Positions 23,278 through 32,737 of a stretch of DNA of 36,279 bases are shown one piece after another. A model generated the notes under the pieces. It was not told the origin of the DNA. It was given only the letters and a program-made list of their open reading frames with translations, and searched no databases. Within the stretch, counting starts at the first letter, position 1; each line of letters starts with the position of its first letter. The stretch covers positions 1-36,279 of the forward strand of contig JBEKIX010000023.1 in NCBI GenBank assembly GCA_050011535.1. The letters run 5' to 3'. The translations under genes and the position numbers were made by a program. The DNA comes from JAFNAG01 sp050011535 (GTDB lineage: Bacteria; Acidobacteriota; UBA6911).

Positions 23278-23715
23278 CTAAGGCAGTTTGATCTGGTTGA
23301 TCCTGGCCATGTACTTCATGCGCACTTCGTAAAGCACGCTCTCCAGGAGCTGTTCCTCTTCGGATGAAAGATTGCCTTTCGTCTTCTCCTGGAGCATGCC
23401 AAGAATATCCACGGTGTGGCGGGCAGCTTCCAGATCTTCTTCCTTCTTGTTGGTATAGGGATTGGGCACTTCACCCAACAGCACCAGACTTTGCGTGTAG
23501 TAAGAAAGGATGTAGGAAGGAAAATCGATGCGGGCGCCTGTCCCCGGTGGTGGCTCCGCAGCCGGGGTTCCGCCCTGCCGATTCGCAGGCGCATTTGCCG
23601 GTTCCTGATGAATCTGAGGTCGCTCCGCTGCATTTTCGCGCGGCTGTCCGTCCTCGCTGAACAACCGTTTATCCGTAACCCTGAAGCCTTGATCCTGTTC
23701 TTCCTCGTTTGACAT
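23278..23715 (-). CDS. DUF1844 family protein
   Basis: 145 residues. The N-terminal 60 residues are polar, proline- and glutamine-rich and probably disordered. Residues 63-145 match DUF1844: FPSYILSYYTQSLVLLGEVPNPYTNKKEEDLEAARHTVDILGMLQEKTKGNLSSEEEQLLESVLYEVRMKYM, with the family's LGEVPNP and EKTKGNL words. The function is unknown; the family is frequent in Acidobacteriota, Deltaproteobacteria and Planctomycetes. First gene of the minus-strand ribF-gatC-gatA group, divergent from mazG across 190 bp. Confidence 0.87.
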   Translation of the reverse strand: MSNEEEQDQGFRVTDKRLFSEDGQPRENAAERPQIHQEPANAPANRQGGTPAAEPPPGTGARIDFPSYILSYYTQSLVLLGEVPNPYTNKKEEDLEAARHTVDILGMLQEKTKGNLSSEEEQLLESVLYEVRMKYMARINQIKLP

Positions 23716-23905
23716 GGCCTCCCCTCGCGGTTAGACAATCCGGATGCTGGCCAAAAATGCTATCACCCGAAACGCGGGGTCTCAAGGGAAAATGGCCCGC
23801 TCGATTTACTGGTGCGGTACCGCCGGGCGCTGCGGTACTATCTTCGTGCTCGCGCCGATGCCTCCGGCGCGAGCTTCGAAGGTTCCGGGCGAGAAGGATG
23901 GATGG

Positions 23906-24709
23906 ATGGAAAAGCAAGCCGACATTCAAAAACTGGTTGATCTGGTTGCGCGCCTGCGCGGCGAAGGCGGATGTCCATGGGATAAGGAGCAGACTCGCGA
24001 AACCCTGAAGCCGATGCTCATCGAAGAAGCCTATGAAGTGCTGGATGCGCTGGATGGCCCCGACCCTGCAGAACTGAAAGAGGAATTGGGAGATCTCCTC
24101 TTTCAAGTGGTGTTCCATGCGCAGATCGGAAAGGAAAAAGGGGAGTTTGACCTTGCCGACATCATCGACCGGCTTTACGAAAAAATGATACGCCGCCATC
24201 CGCACGTCTTCAGCAATACCAATCTGAAAACCGCCAAGGACGTCCTGCAGAATTGGGAGGACATCAAGGCGAATGAGAAAGGCGTTCTTTCCTCCTCCTT
24301 GCCCGATTCCGAAAAATCGCTGCTCGACGGCGTACCCGCCAAGTTGCCCGCTTTGCACGAGGCATACCAGATGACAGCCAAAGCCGCACGGGTCGGGTTT
24401 GACTGGCCGAATCTCGAAGAGATTCTGGGCAAGTTGAAGGAAGAGTCGGCCGAGCTCGCTGCCGCGTTCAGCGCAGGCGACAGCAGCCATGCGGCCCAGG
24501 AAGTGGGAGACTTGCTGTTCGTCGCAGTCAATGCGGCGCGTTTTCTGGGCATCGATCCGGAGACGGCCTTGCGGCGCACCAACAGGAAGTTTGACCGGCG
24601 CTTCCGCTACATAGAATCAAGCATCAAACGGCAGGGCCGTGGGCTGCGGGATGCCTCTCTTGCCGAGATGGACGCCTTGTGGGATGAAGCCAAACAGCAG
24701 GAATCCTAG
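23906..24709 (+). CDS. mazG: nucleoside triphosphate pyrophosphohydrolase MazG
   Basis: 267 residues from ATG 23906, with GAGAAGGA upstream; two other nearby ATGs are out of frame. MazG hydrolyses (d)NTPs to monophosphates, cleaning up aberrant nucleotides. Two tandem MazG domains are visible: the first has CPWDKEQT, IEEAYEVLDAL (EExxE type) and KEELGDLLFQVVFHAQI; the second has RVGFDWPNLEEILGKLKEESAEL and AQEVGDLLFVAVNAARFLGIDPETALRRTN. The conserved GRGL and MDALWDEAK segments close the protein. The gene converges with ribonuclease G, seven bases between stops. Confidence 0.94.
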   Translation: MEKQADIQKLVDLVARLRGEGGCPWDKEQTRETLKPMLIEEAYEVLDALDGPDPAELKEELGDLLFQVVFHAQIGKEKGEFDLADIIDRLYEKMIRRHPHVFSNTNLKTAKDVLQNWEDIKANEKGVLSSSLPDSEKSLLDGVPAKLPALHEAYQMTAKAARVGFDWPNLEEILGKLKEESAELAAAFSAGDSSHAAQEVGDLLFVAVNAARFLGIDPETALRRTNRKFDRRFRYIESSIKRQGRGLRDASLAEMDALWDEAKQQES

Positions 24710-24716
24710 CCCTCCG

Positions 24717-26738
24717 TCAGGTGACGATGTTGAAATGCTCTATGTGCAGGCTGGAATCCGATTTGACGAGCACCTCGCGATGCAGCAGGCTGCGAATCTC
24801 CTCCAGAACGGCCGACTCGCTTTCGCGCAACGCCCGAGCCACTTCCGGGTGAACCCGGATCATGATTTCATGATGTTCATCCAAAGCCGGCTTCATTTTC
24901 TCGATCTCGTGATAGATGTTGTAGCAGGTCGTGGCTACTGACTTGACCATCCCTGATCCGAAGCAGTAGGGGCAGGGTTGGCAAAGCGCGCGCTCGAGCG
25001 ACTGCTTGACGCGCTTCCGGGTGATCGCCACGAGGCCGAATTCATTGAATTCGAGGATCTTGCTTGGCGCCTTGTCATGCACGAGCTCCTGCGACAGCGC
25101 CTCCATGACGCGCTTACGGTTCTTGCGCTCGTCCATATCGATAAAATCGATGACGATAATGCCACCCAGATCGCGCAGGCGGATTTGCTTGACGATTTCC
25201 TTGACCGCCTCCAGGTTGGTGCGTGTGATCGTTTCCTCTAGGCTGTTGCCCCGACCCACAAACTTACCGGTGTTGATGTCGATGCTGACCAGGGCCTCGG
25301 TCTGATTGATGACGATATAGCCGCCGCTCTTCAGCCAGATTTTAGGCTGGAGAAGCTTGTCGATCTCGGACGTGATTCCGTACTCATCGAAGATGTGATT
25401 CTCTTTGGTGTAGAGCTTCACCCGGTGAACCAAATTCGGAAAGATCTTGTCGACAAACTCGACGATGTGTTGGTATTCCATCTCGTCATCGACCCGGATG
25501 GCGGCAAATTCGAAAGAGAACTGGTCGCGGAGCAGACGTTGCACCAGGCTCAGTTCCGAATGGATCATCCTGGGAGCGGAAACTCTTTCCGCGCGCACGT
25601 GGATGTCTTCCCAAACCTTGACCAGGTAATTGAGGTCGTTGGTCAGATCCTCCTCGCTGTGCTCTTCCGCCGCGGTGCGTACAATGAACCCACCCGAAAA
25701 CCGATCGCGATGCTTGAGGATCACATCCTTCAGACGGACCCTTTCCGCCTCGGATTCGATCTTGCGCGAGACGCCCACATGATCGACCGTCGGCATATAC
25801 ACCAGATATCTGCCCGGCAGCGCGATATGGCTGGTCACCCGGGCTCCTTTTTTCGCTATGGGCTCCTTGGCCACCTGGACAAGGATCTCCTGTCCCTCGC
25901 GCAGCATATCGTCGATGGATTGTCGCTCCGGCTTCCTCGTGTGGCGCGCCGCGGCAAATCGCTTGCGGCGGGTTCCAGGTCCGCGGTGTCGCGGATTGAA
26001 ACCGCTCATGTCCCCATCTCCTTCGACCGAAAATGGCAGGATCTCACCGCCTTTATCCCCAAGGGTCGCAGTGTCGAGAGGCGGCTCAACACTCGTTTCC
26101 TGGGCCGGCATAGGATGCTCGGGCGGCTCCGGAGAAGCCACTGCAGGCGCGCTGGGCGGCTCCGCTGTCGCCGGCGCTCCCGAATCCGACACTTCAGCAG
26201 GAGCGAGAGGCGCCGGCTGTGGGATCTCCGAGGGCTCAAACCCATCGATCGATGCAGGGCCGTAATCAAGGACCCGCTCTGTCTCCTGGCTCAAATTCCA
26301 GCGTTCCACCGCGGCCGGAATCGCAGCCTCGTCAGGTGCGAGAGAGGGAGCGGACCGGACGTCTTGCCGATCCTTGCGGTCGCGCCAGCGGGGCTTGTCG
26401 ATCTTGCGGTCACGATCATGGCGAACCGGCCGATCCTGAGTTTCAATCTCGGCGGCCTCTGCTTCCGCCTTTTCTTCAGCCTCGCCGAGGACTTTGTCGA
26501 ATTCCTCGGACTCCTCGACGAAGTCCGAAACATAAAGAAAGGCGTCTTTCTCCAGACCAATCTGCACAAAGGCGGATTGCATGCCGGGGAGTACTTTGGT
26601 CACCCGTCCCTTGTAGATGTTGCCGAGAATCCCCTTGTTCCTGTCGCGCTCAATGTAGAGCTCGGCAAGCTGGTCATCTTCCAGAATGGCGATCTTCGTC
26701 TCCAGCGAGCTGCTGTTAACGATCATTTCCTTGATCAT
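24717..26738 (-). CDS. rng: ribonuclease G/E family endoribonuclease with long insertion
   Basis: 673 residues from ATG 26738 (MIKEMIVNSS), with GGGAG just upstream; the frame extends further but without the fold. Cleaves single-stranded RNA and matures rRNA. The S1 domain starts GNIYKGRVTKVLPGMQSAFVQIG but is interrupted between about residues 80 and 273 by a charged, then proline/alanine-rich segment; the second S1 strand pair resumes at EGQEILVQVAKEPIAKKGARVTSHI. The DNase I-like catalytic part has D487 (VSIDINTGKF) and D531 (IIVIDFIDM), and the zinc-link cysteines are in CQPCPYCFGSG (about 586-592). At about 490 residues E. coli RNase G lacks such an insert. It follows the rodA operon by 680 bp on the same strand. 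Confidence 0.93.
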   Translation of the reverse strand: MIKEMIVNSSSLETKIAILEDDQLAELYIERDRNKGILGNIYKGRVTKVLPGMQSAFVQIGLEKDAFLYVSDFVEESEEFDKVLGEAEEKAEAEAAEIETQDRPVRHDRDRKIDKPRWRDRKDRQDVRSAPSLAPDEAAIPAAVERWNLSQETERVLDYGPASIDGFEPSEIPQPAPLAPAEVSDSGAPATAEPPSAPAVASPEPPEHPMPAQETSVEPPLDTATLGDKGGEILPFSVEGDGDMSGFNPRHRGPGTRRKRFAAARHTRKPERQSIDDMLREGQEILVQVAKEPIAKKGARVTSHIALPGRYLVYMPTVDHVGVSRKIESEAERVRLKDVILKHRDRFSGGFIVRTAAEEHSEEDLTNDLNYLVKVWEDIHVRAERVSAPRMIHSELSLVQRLLRDQFSFEFAAIRVDDEMEYQHIVEFVDKIFPNLVHRVKLYTKENHIFDEYGITSEIDKLLQPKIWLKSGGYIVINQTEALVSIDINTGKFVGRGNSLEETITRTNLEAVKEIVKQIRLRDLGGIIVIDFIDMDERKNRKRVMEALSQELVHDKAPSKILEFNEFGLVAITRKRVKQSLERALCQPCPYCFGSGMVKSVATTCYNIYHEIEKMKPALDEHHEIMIRVHPEVARALRESESAVLEEIRSLLHREVLVKSDSSLHIEHFNIVT

Positions 26739-27421
26739 GAATTGCTCCCAAATGTTGCGAAAGCAGGCAGGCGGCAGGCGGAAGCTGTGGTGCTCGATCC
26801 CTCTTAGTCCGACGGGATTGCCTGTAGCCAGCAAGGCTGCTGCAGGCGCCCCGCACAGGGGAACGAATTCGGGATTGGAAAACAGGAGCCGTAAAGCCGG
26901 ACCATCTCGTATCGGCGGGAGGGAACGCCCATTCGCATGGGCCTCGAACTTGATGGCCGTTTTATGCCCGGGCCATTTCCACGGTCCCCGGAAAACCGGA
27001 ATTGTAAGCCGTTATTTCAATTTCGGCTACAGCTACATAATGTCTGCGCGCTTTTATGCGTCATCCAGGCAATGTATGCCGCGGACTGTACGCGGGTTTC
27101 CTGAAATCCAAATCTCTCGGTTATATTCAGTTCCTTCCAGCCGTGCACAACCTCTGTTTCATGGTTGAACTTACTTCAATTCTCTTGTCCAGCAAATCAA
27201 TGTGTAAATTGACGTCCCAAAGCGCGCCGGAAGCCCGCATCCGGGTCGGTTCATGTGCCCGATATGGCCGATGGGGCGGCGGGCGCGAGCGGGAAAATCT
27301 CTTGGCAAACTTCCTTTCTTCTATCTCCAAATAGCGCTAGTGTTTGCCTAAGATTGTATTATAAAGGAGGTGCCGCACGATTGCAATTTCAAACCAGGCC
27401 GACGATTCACTCCGAGAGGGA
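26739..27421. other. 683-bp gap between rodA and ribonuclease G
   Basis: No gene is supported; a 67-codon minus-strand frame at 27127-27330 is arginine-rich without a domain. The gap should hold the ribonuclease G promoter on the minus strand. A TATTATAAAGGAGG stretch at 27354-27367 looks like a promoter or ribosome site on the plus strand but leads only into a 27-codon frame. Confidence 0.5.
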
Positions 27422-28513
27422 TCAGTTTACAAAGCGCCGCATCTTTACATTGAGACCCAGGCTCATGGCGGCATAAAAAGACAGCAGTGATGATCCTCCT
27501 GCGCTCACGAAGGGCAGCGGTATGCCGGCGATGGGAACCAGACCCAACACCATCCCCGCATTGATCAGGATATGAAAAAAGAAGAGTGAAAACACCCCCA
27601 TGATGATCAAGGCGCCGATCTTGTCTTTGGCTTCGCGTGCGGCGCGCAGCAGTCGAACCGAGATGTACAACAGGAGGCCCAACAGCGTAATGCTTCCCAC
27701 GAAGCCCCTCTCCTCGGAAAAGACTGCAAAAACGAAATCTGTGTGGCGCGCGGGAAGAAACCCGAGTTGTCCCTGCGTCCCCTGTTTCCAGCCCTTGCCG
27801 AGGAAGCCGCCGGAACCGATGGCAATCTTGGATTGCTGCGGTTGGTATCCCAACCCGTGCGGATCGCTGGATGGATTCAGCACGGCCACGATGCGTCCTT
27901 TTTGATAGCCCTTCAGCATCATCCAGCCCGCGGGCAGAACCAATGCAGCCGCTATGAGCAGCACCAAAACATGTTTGCGCTTCAGCCCGGCCAAAAAGGA
28001 AACTCCGACATAGAGGGGAACGAAGGTGATCGCCGTACCCAGATCCCCTTGGAGCATGACCAGGAACATGGGCGCCAAAACGATGAGACCAGCGGTCACG
28101 AGCTCGTGCAATTCCAGGTAGTCGCGATCGACCTCGGCATAATATTTCGCCAGCGCGACGATGACGAGCACCTTAACCAACTCCGACGGCTGGAAACTGA
28201 AAATGCCCAGGCTGAGCCAGCTCTTGTTGGCGTGGACCGTGTGCCCGACGACCAGCACCAGGCCGAGAATCGCGAGACCGGCAAGATAGGCAATCGTAAT
28301 GTAGTCAGCGTAGACGCGATAATCGAAATAGAGTAGAACCAGGAAGACAGCCATCGAGATACACAAATAGATAACCTGCCGGCCGACGTAATAGCTGAGG
28401 TTGGTCCCCTGGGTCGTGCTCCAAATTGCCGCGAGCCCCGCCGCTGAGAGCAGGAGCAAGGACAGAAACCAAAGCCAGTCAAAGTTCAGCAGCAAGCGCC
28501 GGTCCAGTTTCAT
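27422..28513 (-). CDS. rodA: rod-shape SEDS peptidoglycan polymerase RodA
   Basis: 363 residues with about ten transmembrane helices. SEDS proteins polymerise lipid II into glycan strands, RodA with PBP2 in the lateral wall. Family motifs: LAAIWSTTQGTN near helix 1, FQPSELVKVLVIVALAKYYAE, MLQGDLGTAITFVPLYVGVSFLAG, QSKIAIGSGGFLGKGWKQGTQGQLGFLPARHTDFVFAVFSEERGF and the C-terminal GIPLPFVSAGGSSLLSFYAAMSLGLN. The start overlaps the PBP2 stop by four bases. Last gene of the shape operon. Confidence 0.95.
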   Translation of the reverse strand: MKLDRRLLLNFDWLWFLSLLLLSAAGLAAIWSTTQGTNLSYYVGRQVIYLCISMAVFLVLLYFDYRVYADYITIAYLAGLAILGLVLVVGHTVHANKSWLSLGIFSFQPSELVKVLVIVALAKYYAEVDRDYLELHELVTAGLIVLAPMFLVMLQGDLGTAITFVPLYVGVSFLAGLKRKHVLVLLIAAALVLPAGWMMLKGYQKGRIVAVLNPSSDPHGLGYQPQQSKIAIGSGGFLGKGWKQGTQGQLGFLPARHTDFVFAVFSEERGFVGSITLLGLLLYISVRLLRAAREAKDKIGALIIMGVFSLFFFHILINAGMVLGLVPIAGIPLPFVSAGGSSLLSFYAAMSLGLNVKMRRFVN

Positions 28514-30357
28514 CGGCCTGGACCTCCGGCCGCGCTCTTATTCGACAGTTCCGGGTGGCCCCTCTTGGCAAAATATGTCCGGAACATCTGTTGGGCCATC
28601 GGGGCGGCGGCGGCGCCGCCGCCTCCTCCATGTTCCAGAAAAATCACTACGGCGATCTCCGGGTCATCGCGGTTGGCAAAGCCGCAGAACCAGGCATGGT
28701 TTTGGATATCCGACAGGTCCGTCTTAATTTCTTTTCTGTGCTCTGAGCTGACGACCTGGACCGTTCCGGTCTTGCCGCAGATATCCAGGCCCGGAAGCGC
28801 GGCGCTGTGGCCGGTGCCGTTGTTGTTGACGCTTCCCCACATTCCTGCACGGATTCTGCGCGCACTTTCCGGTTTGATTGGCAGCTGCTGGACGGGCCAC
28901 GGATCGGGAACGGGACCGCGTTCCGCGCGCATCAACAGATGCGGGGTTACCAATTTCCCATCGGTCGCAATGGCGCACACCGCGCGCAAAACCTGCAGCG
29001 GCGTCGCGCGAATCGGTCCTTGCCCGATCGCCACCGAAATGGTCTCGCCGCCAAACCACTTCTCTCCTCGTGTCTTCATCTTCCATTCAGGCGAAGGCAT
29101 GATTCCGACATGCTCGCCGGGAAGATCGATCCCGGTCGCCGCGCCGAAGCCCAGGGCTTCGGCATGCTTTGCGATCGGCTCGATTCCCATTCGCGCGCCC
29201 AGGGTGTAAAAAAAGATATTGCACGAATGCGTGATCGCGGCCTCCAAATCGACGTATCCGTGGCCCGTCTCAGACCAGCAATGGAACACATTGTCAAAAA
29301 AAACCGCGGACCCGCGGCAAACAACGTGCGTGCTGTCGTCGACAAAGCCCTCATCCAACCCGGTTTCGGCCATGACCAGCTTGAAGATCGACCCGGGCGG
29401 ATAGGTGTTCTGGATGGCGCGGTTTTGAAAGGGACGATTCGGATCGTTGGCCAGCTCGTTATAGTCTTTTGCGGATATGTGAGACGCAAAGCTGTTGGGA
29501 TTAAAGGAAGGCGCGTCAGCCATCGCCAGGATTTCGCCGTTGCGCGGATCCATGGCAACGATCGCGCCCACATTGTCATCGAGGAGACTCTCGGCTTGTT
29601 TCTGGAGATCATAATCAAGGGTGAGCTGCAAATCGCCGCCGATGACGGCCGCCTTTTCATCCAACTGCCCTAATTCGCGGCCGATGCTGTCTACCAAGAC
29701 TTGGCGTGCGCCATTCTGGCCCATGAGGCATTGGTTGTACGTGCGTTCGACTCCTGTTCGACCTACGACATCGCCGGACTGGATCCCGGGAAACACTTCG
29801 TCGGCCAAATCGTCTTCCGTGACGCTGCTGACGTAACCCAGCACGTGGGCCGCCAGGCTGCCGAAACGATAGAGCCTCCTTGGAACAGGCTCGAGCTGGA
29901 TTTCAGGGTGTTCCCGTTTGTGCGCTTCGACGACGGAAACCTCCTCGATGCCCACATCGTCCTTGATAGCGATCGGGTGGAACGGTCCGGCCCGTTTGCC
30001 TCGGTGCAACAAAACCGCCAGATCCTCGGTGGAAATCCCCAACTTCTGGTTGATGAAGTCCGCGGTGCCTGCCGGATCTTTCATCATCTCCCGATCTAGC
30101 ACGATGTTCAAGGAAGGCCGGTTTTCGACGAGAGGGACGCCGAAACGATCAAGAATCGGTCCGCGCGGCGCCATCACCTGCACGCTGCGGATGCGGTTCT
30201 GATCTGCCAGACGTGCATATTCGGCGCCTTGCAGGATCTGCAGCTCCCAAAGGCGCACGGCGAACAGGGCGAAAATCAGAATGACAGGGTAGAAAAGCCA
30301 ATTCAGCCGCTGCTGGATCGCTTGCCGGCCGATTTCCAGCTGAAGCTTGACCATCAA
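28510..30357 (-). CDS. mrdA: penicillin-binding protein 2 (transpeptidase)
   Basis: 615 residues, class B PBP. A single N-terminal membrane anchor (about 20-40) is followed by the pedestal domain with APRGPILDRFG and the transpeptidase domain: S323-I-F-K326 (YPPGSIFK, acyl-ester serine), SCN at 378-380, and KTG at 529-531 (CGKTGTVQVV). It cross-links the glycan made by RodA. The first codons (MMVKLQ) offer two ATGs; both follow mreD directly, overlapping its stop by four bases. An alanine/glycine-rich tail (GGGGGAAAAPMAQQ) near the C terminus is normal for the family. Confidence 0.95.
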   Translation of the reverse strand: MMVKLQLEIGRQAIQQRLNWLFYPVILIFALFAVRLWELQILQGAEYARLADQNRIRSVQVMAPRGPILDRFGVPLVENRPSLNIVLDREMMKDPAGTADFINQKLGISTEDLAVLLHRGKRAGPFHPIAIKDDVGIEEVSVVEAHKREHPEIQLEPVPRRLYRFGSLAAHVLGYVSSVTEDDLADEVFPGIQSGDVVGRTGVERTYNQCLMGQNGARQVLVDSIGRELGQLDEKAAVIGGDLQLTLDYDLQKQAESLLDDNVGAIVAMDPRNGEILAMADAPSFNPNSFASHISAKDYNELANDPNRPFQNRAIQNTYPPGSIFKLVMAETGLDEGFVDDSTHVVCRGSAVFFDNVFHCWSETGHGYVDLEAAITHSCNIFFYTLGARMGIEPIAKHAEALGFGAATGIDLPGEHVGIMPSPEWKMKTRGEKWFGGETISVAIGQGPIRATPLQVLRAVCAIATDGKLVTPHLLMRAERGPVPDPWPVQQLPIKPESARRIRAGMWGSVNNNGTGHSAALPGLDICGKTGTVQVVSSEHRKEIKTDLSDIQNHAWFCGFANRDDPEIAVVIFLEHGGGGGAAAAPMAQQMFRTYFAKRGHPELSNKSAAGGPGR

Positions 30358-30839
30358 CTGACTCTTTTAGCGTAGGCCTGATGATAGGTATCCAGTGCCG
30401 CAAACAGCAACGCTCCCAAACCGGCCGTAATCAGAGCCTGCATGAGCGATGCTCCCAGGAACAGGCTGCTGCGGGATCGTTGCAGAAGATAAAACAGGGC
30501 AAAGATGCTGAGAGAGCTCAGGCAGGAGGAAGCGGCGATCAAAATAAACCGCATCCAGACCCCTTCAACCACGAAGCGCCGGGCAGCTTCCGCGATCACG
30601 AATGCCGCCAGGGTTTTCCCAAATCCGTTGTAGCCGAGCGGCCAGCCGAGAACCGCATCCTGCAAGATTCCCGTCAGTGAGCCGACAAACAGTGATTGGG
30701 CCCGGTTGCGATACAAAGCCCAGTAGGTGATGAGGAGCAGAGACAGATCCACGAAGTTGAAAAGGAAAAAATTATTCCCCGCGATCATCTGGGTGATGAT
30801 CACGAGAAACGAGGAGCCGGCCAAAAACAGGTATTTCAT
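30354..30839 (-). CDS. mreD: rod-shape determining protein MreD
   Basis: 161 residues from ATG 30839 (MKYLFLAGSSFLVII); the longer frame reads back into mreC and is excluded. Five to six hydrophobic helices fill the protein. MreD is the poorly conserved membrane partner of MreC/MreB in the elongasome; recognised here by size, hydropathy, the GSLTGILQDAVLGWPLGYNGFGK loop typical of MreD (G-x-x-x-G-x-x-x-D) and by position between mreC and PBP2. Gap to mreC 13 bp, overlap with PBP2 4 bp. Confidence 0.9.
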   Translation of the reverse strand: MKYLFLAGSSFLVIITQMIAGNNFFLFNFVDLSLLLITYWALYRNRAQSLFVGSLTGILQDAVLGWPLGYNGFGKTLAAFVIAEAARRFVVEGVWMRFILIAASSCLSSLSIFALFYLLQRSRSSLFLGASLMQALITAGLGALLFAALDTYHQAYAKRVS

Positions 30840-30852
30840 AATGCGCCCTAAG

Positions 30853-31716
30853 TTACTTGCCCGCGCCGGGCGAAGGCACATCCGCCATGGACTTCGGGGT
30901 GCCAAGCAGGATCAAGACCTCTTCAATCCGGACCATGTCTGCACTGGGCTCGACCCGAATCACACGGAATCCCGTTGTTCCCTTTTGCGAGTCGACAACC
31001 TTGCCGACAGGCAGACCTTTGGGGAAAACGCCATCGAGACCGGAGGTGAGGAGATAATCACCGGCATTCACCTCCTCGGTATTGGCGACGTATTTCAAAT
31101 CGAGCATGAGGTTCTCGGTGCCGTGCGCCACACCCGGTGTCCTCGTGCGATCGATCATCACGCCGACGGACGCGTCGGCGTTCGTCAGAAGTTGCACCTG
31201 ACAGTCGTCGCGGGTCACGAGCACCGTTCGTCCGACGACACCTGTCTCCGAAATCACCGGCTGGTCTGGCCGGACGCCATCCTGCCATCCTCGATCGAGA
31301 AACAGGGTGTTGGATAAGAAATTAGGTGTTCGTCCGATCACGCGCGCGCCCAGAGCTCGACATCCGAGGTCGTCACGAAAGGCTAGCAGGAGCCGCAGCC
31401 GAGCGTTTTCCTCTTTCGCTTGCTCGAGGCCGCTGTTGAGCAACGTGAGTTGGCGCATGTCATCTTTCAGGCGCCCGTTTTCGGCGCGAGTCCCGTGCAG
31501 CCAGACGTATCCCGTCCAGAACCTGCTGAGCGTGCGTGAAACGTCGGAAGAACCTTTGAGTAGGGGCGCGCCTGCCACCATCACCCACCTTTTGAACAGT
31601 AGGGTGCCCGATGGATCCTGGACCTGAATGGAAATCAGCGTCAGGTGCAGGAGAAGAAGAGCGAGGACCACGTACAGGGGGCGCCCTTCTCCCTTCGACG
31701 CGAAATCAATGGACAC
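30853..31716 (-). CDS. mreC: rod-shape determining protein MreC
   Basis: 287 residues. A cytoplasmic tail, one transmembrane helix (VVLALLLLHLTLISIQV), a coiled coil (about 77-110, ENGRLKDDMRQLTLLNSGLEQAKEENARLRLLLAF) and the paired beta-barrel domain: ARVIGRTPNFLSNTLFLDRGWQDGVRPDQPVISETGVVGRTVLV and VQLLTNADASVGVMIDRTRTPGVAHG. MreC links the MreB filament to the periplasmic synthases. The start overlaps the mreB stop by 11 bases. Confidence 0.94.
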   Translation of the reverse strand: MSIDFASKGEGRPLYVVLALLLLHLTLISIQVQDPSGTLLFKRWVMVAGAPLLKGSSDVSRTLSRFWTGYVWLHGTRAENGRLKDDMRQLTLLNSGLEQAKEENARLRLLLAFRDDLGCRALGARVIGRTPNFLSNTLFLDRGWQDGVRPDQPVISETGVVGRTVLVTRDDCQVQLLTNADASVGVMIDRTRTPGVAHGTENLMLDLKYVANTEEVNAGDYLLTSGLDGVFPKGLPVGKVVDSQKGTTGFRVIRVEPSADMVRIEEVLILLGTPKSMADVPSPGAGK

Positions 31717-32731
31717 AGATCCTCCGGAGCAGCTTGAAATCCGTCAACATCTTGCTGGTTCCAAGCACGACCGACGAGAGCGGATCCTCCGCGATAAACA
31801 CCGGCAGCCCGGTCTCATCCGCGATCCTCTTGTCGAAACGCTTCAGGAGCGCGCCGCCGCCGGTGAGCACGATACCTCGATCCATTATATCGGCAGAAAG
31901 TTCGGGCGGCGTGCGTTCTAATGCCACTTTGATGGCATTGATAATGATGCCGATGCTGTCACTCAATGCCTCTCGAATCTCCTCGTCCCCAATCGTGATC
32001 GTCTTGGGCACGCCCTCGATCAGGTTGCGCCCTTTGATTTCCGTCGTCAGCGGGCGTTCGAGCGGAGCGGCCGAACCGATCTGAATCTTAATCGACTCGG
32101 AGGTGCGTTCGCCGATCAACAGGTTGTGTTTCCTCTTAATATACTGGATGATCGCCTCATCCATTTCGTTCCCTGCCACACGCACAGATCGGCTGTATAC
32201 GATGCCGGACAGAGATATCACCGCGATGTCGGTGGTTCCCCCGCCGATGTCCACGATCATGTTCCCGCATGCTTCGGTGATCGGCAAGCCTGCGCCGATG
32301 GCGGCTACCATCGCCTGCTCTACCAGGAATACTTCACTCGCCTTGGCGCGCAAAGCCGACTCCTGAACCGCTCGTTTCTCCACTTGCGTGATTTCCGCGG
32401 GAATGCCGATTACAATGCGCGGGCTGACCAGATGATTGCGCCGATGCGCCTGCTTGATAAAGTACTTCAGCATCACCTCGGTCACGTCGAAGTCGGCAAT
32501 GACGCCGTCCTTCATCGGTTTGACCGCAACGATATCCGCCGGGGTGCGGCCAAGCATCTCCTTGGCCTCCCTGCCCACCGCCAGAATTCGCTTGTTGTTT
32601 TTGTCTAGGGCGACGATCGACGGTTCATTGACGACAATACCGCGCCCTTTGGCGTACACCAGAGTATTGGCGGTTCCCAAGTCAATGGCCAGGTCGCTGG
32701 AGAAATAGCCGAACACTGATCTGAAATGCAT
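31706..32731 (-). CDS. mreB: rod-shape determining protein MreB (actin homologue)
   Basis: 341 residues. ATP-binding actin-fold motifs are present: phosphate-1 SSDLAIDLGTANTLVYAKGRGI, connect MVDIGGGTTDIAVISLSG, phosphate-2 and adenosine loop VLTGGGALLKRFDKRIADETGLPV. It forms short filaments under the membrane that orient the RodA/PBP2 wall synthases. Starts only 6 bp after the diguanylate cyclase gene and overlaps mreC, so all belong to one transcript. Confidence 0.97.
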   Translation of the reverse strand: MHFRSVFGYFSSDLAIDLGTANTLVYAKGRGIVVNEPSIVALDKNNKRILAVGREAKEMLGRTPADIVAVKPMKDGVIADFDVTEVMLKYFIKQAHRRNHLVSPRIVIGIPAEITQVEKRAVQESALRAKASEVFLVEQAMVAAIGAGLPITEACGNMIVDIGGGTTDIAVISLSGIVYSRSVRVAGNEMDEAIIQYIKRKHNLLIGERTSESIKIQIGSAAPLERPLTTEIKGRNLIEGVPKTITIGDEEIREALSDSIGIIINAIKVALERTPPELSADIMDRGIVLTGGGALLKRFDKRIADETGLPVFIAEDPLSSVVLGTSKMLTDFKLLRRICVH

Positions 32732-32737
32732 AAGCCC

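Noticed and set aside
27354..27455. Small plus-strand gene after TATTATAAAGGAGG
   Set aside because: Only 27 codons from a GTG, overlapping the end of rodA, with no recognisable product.
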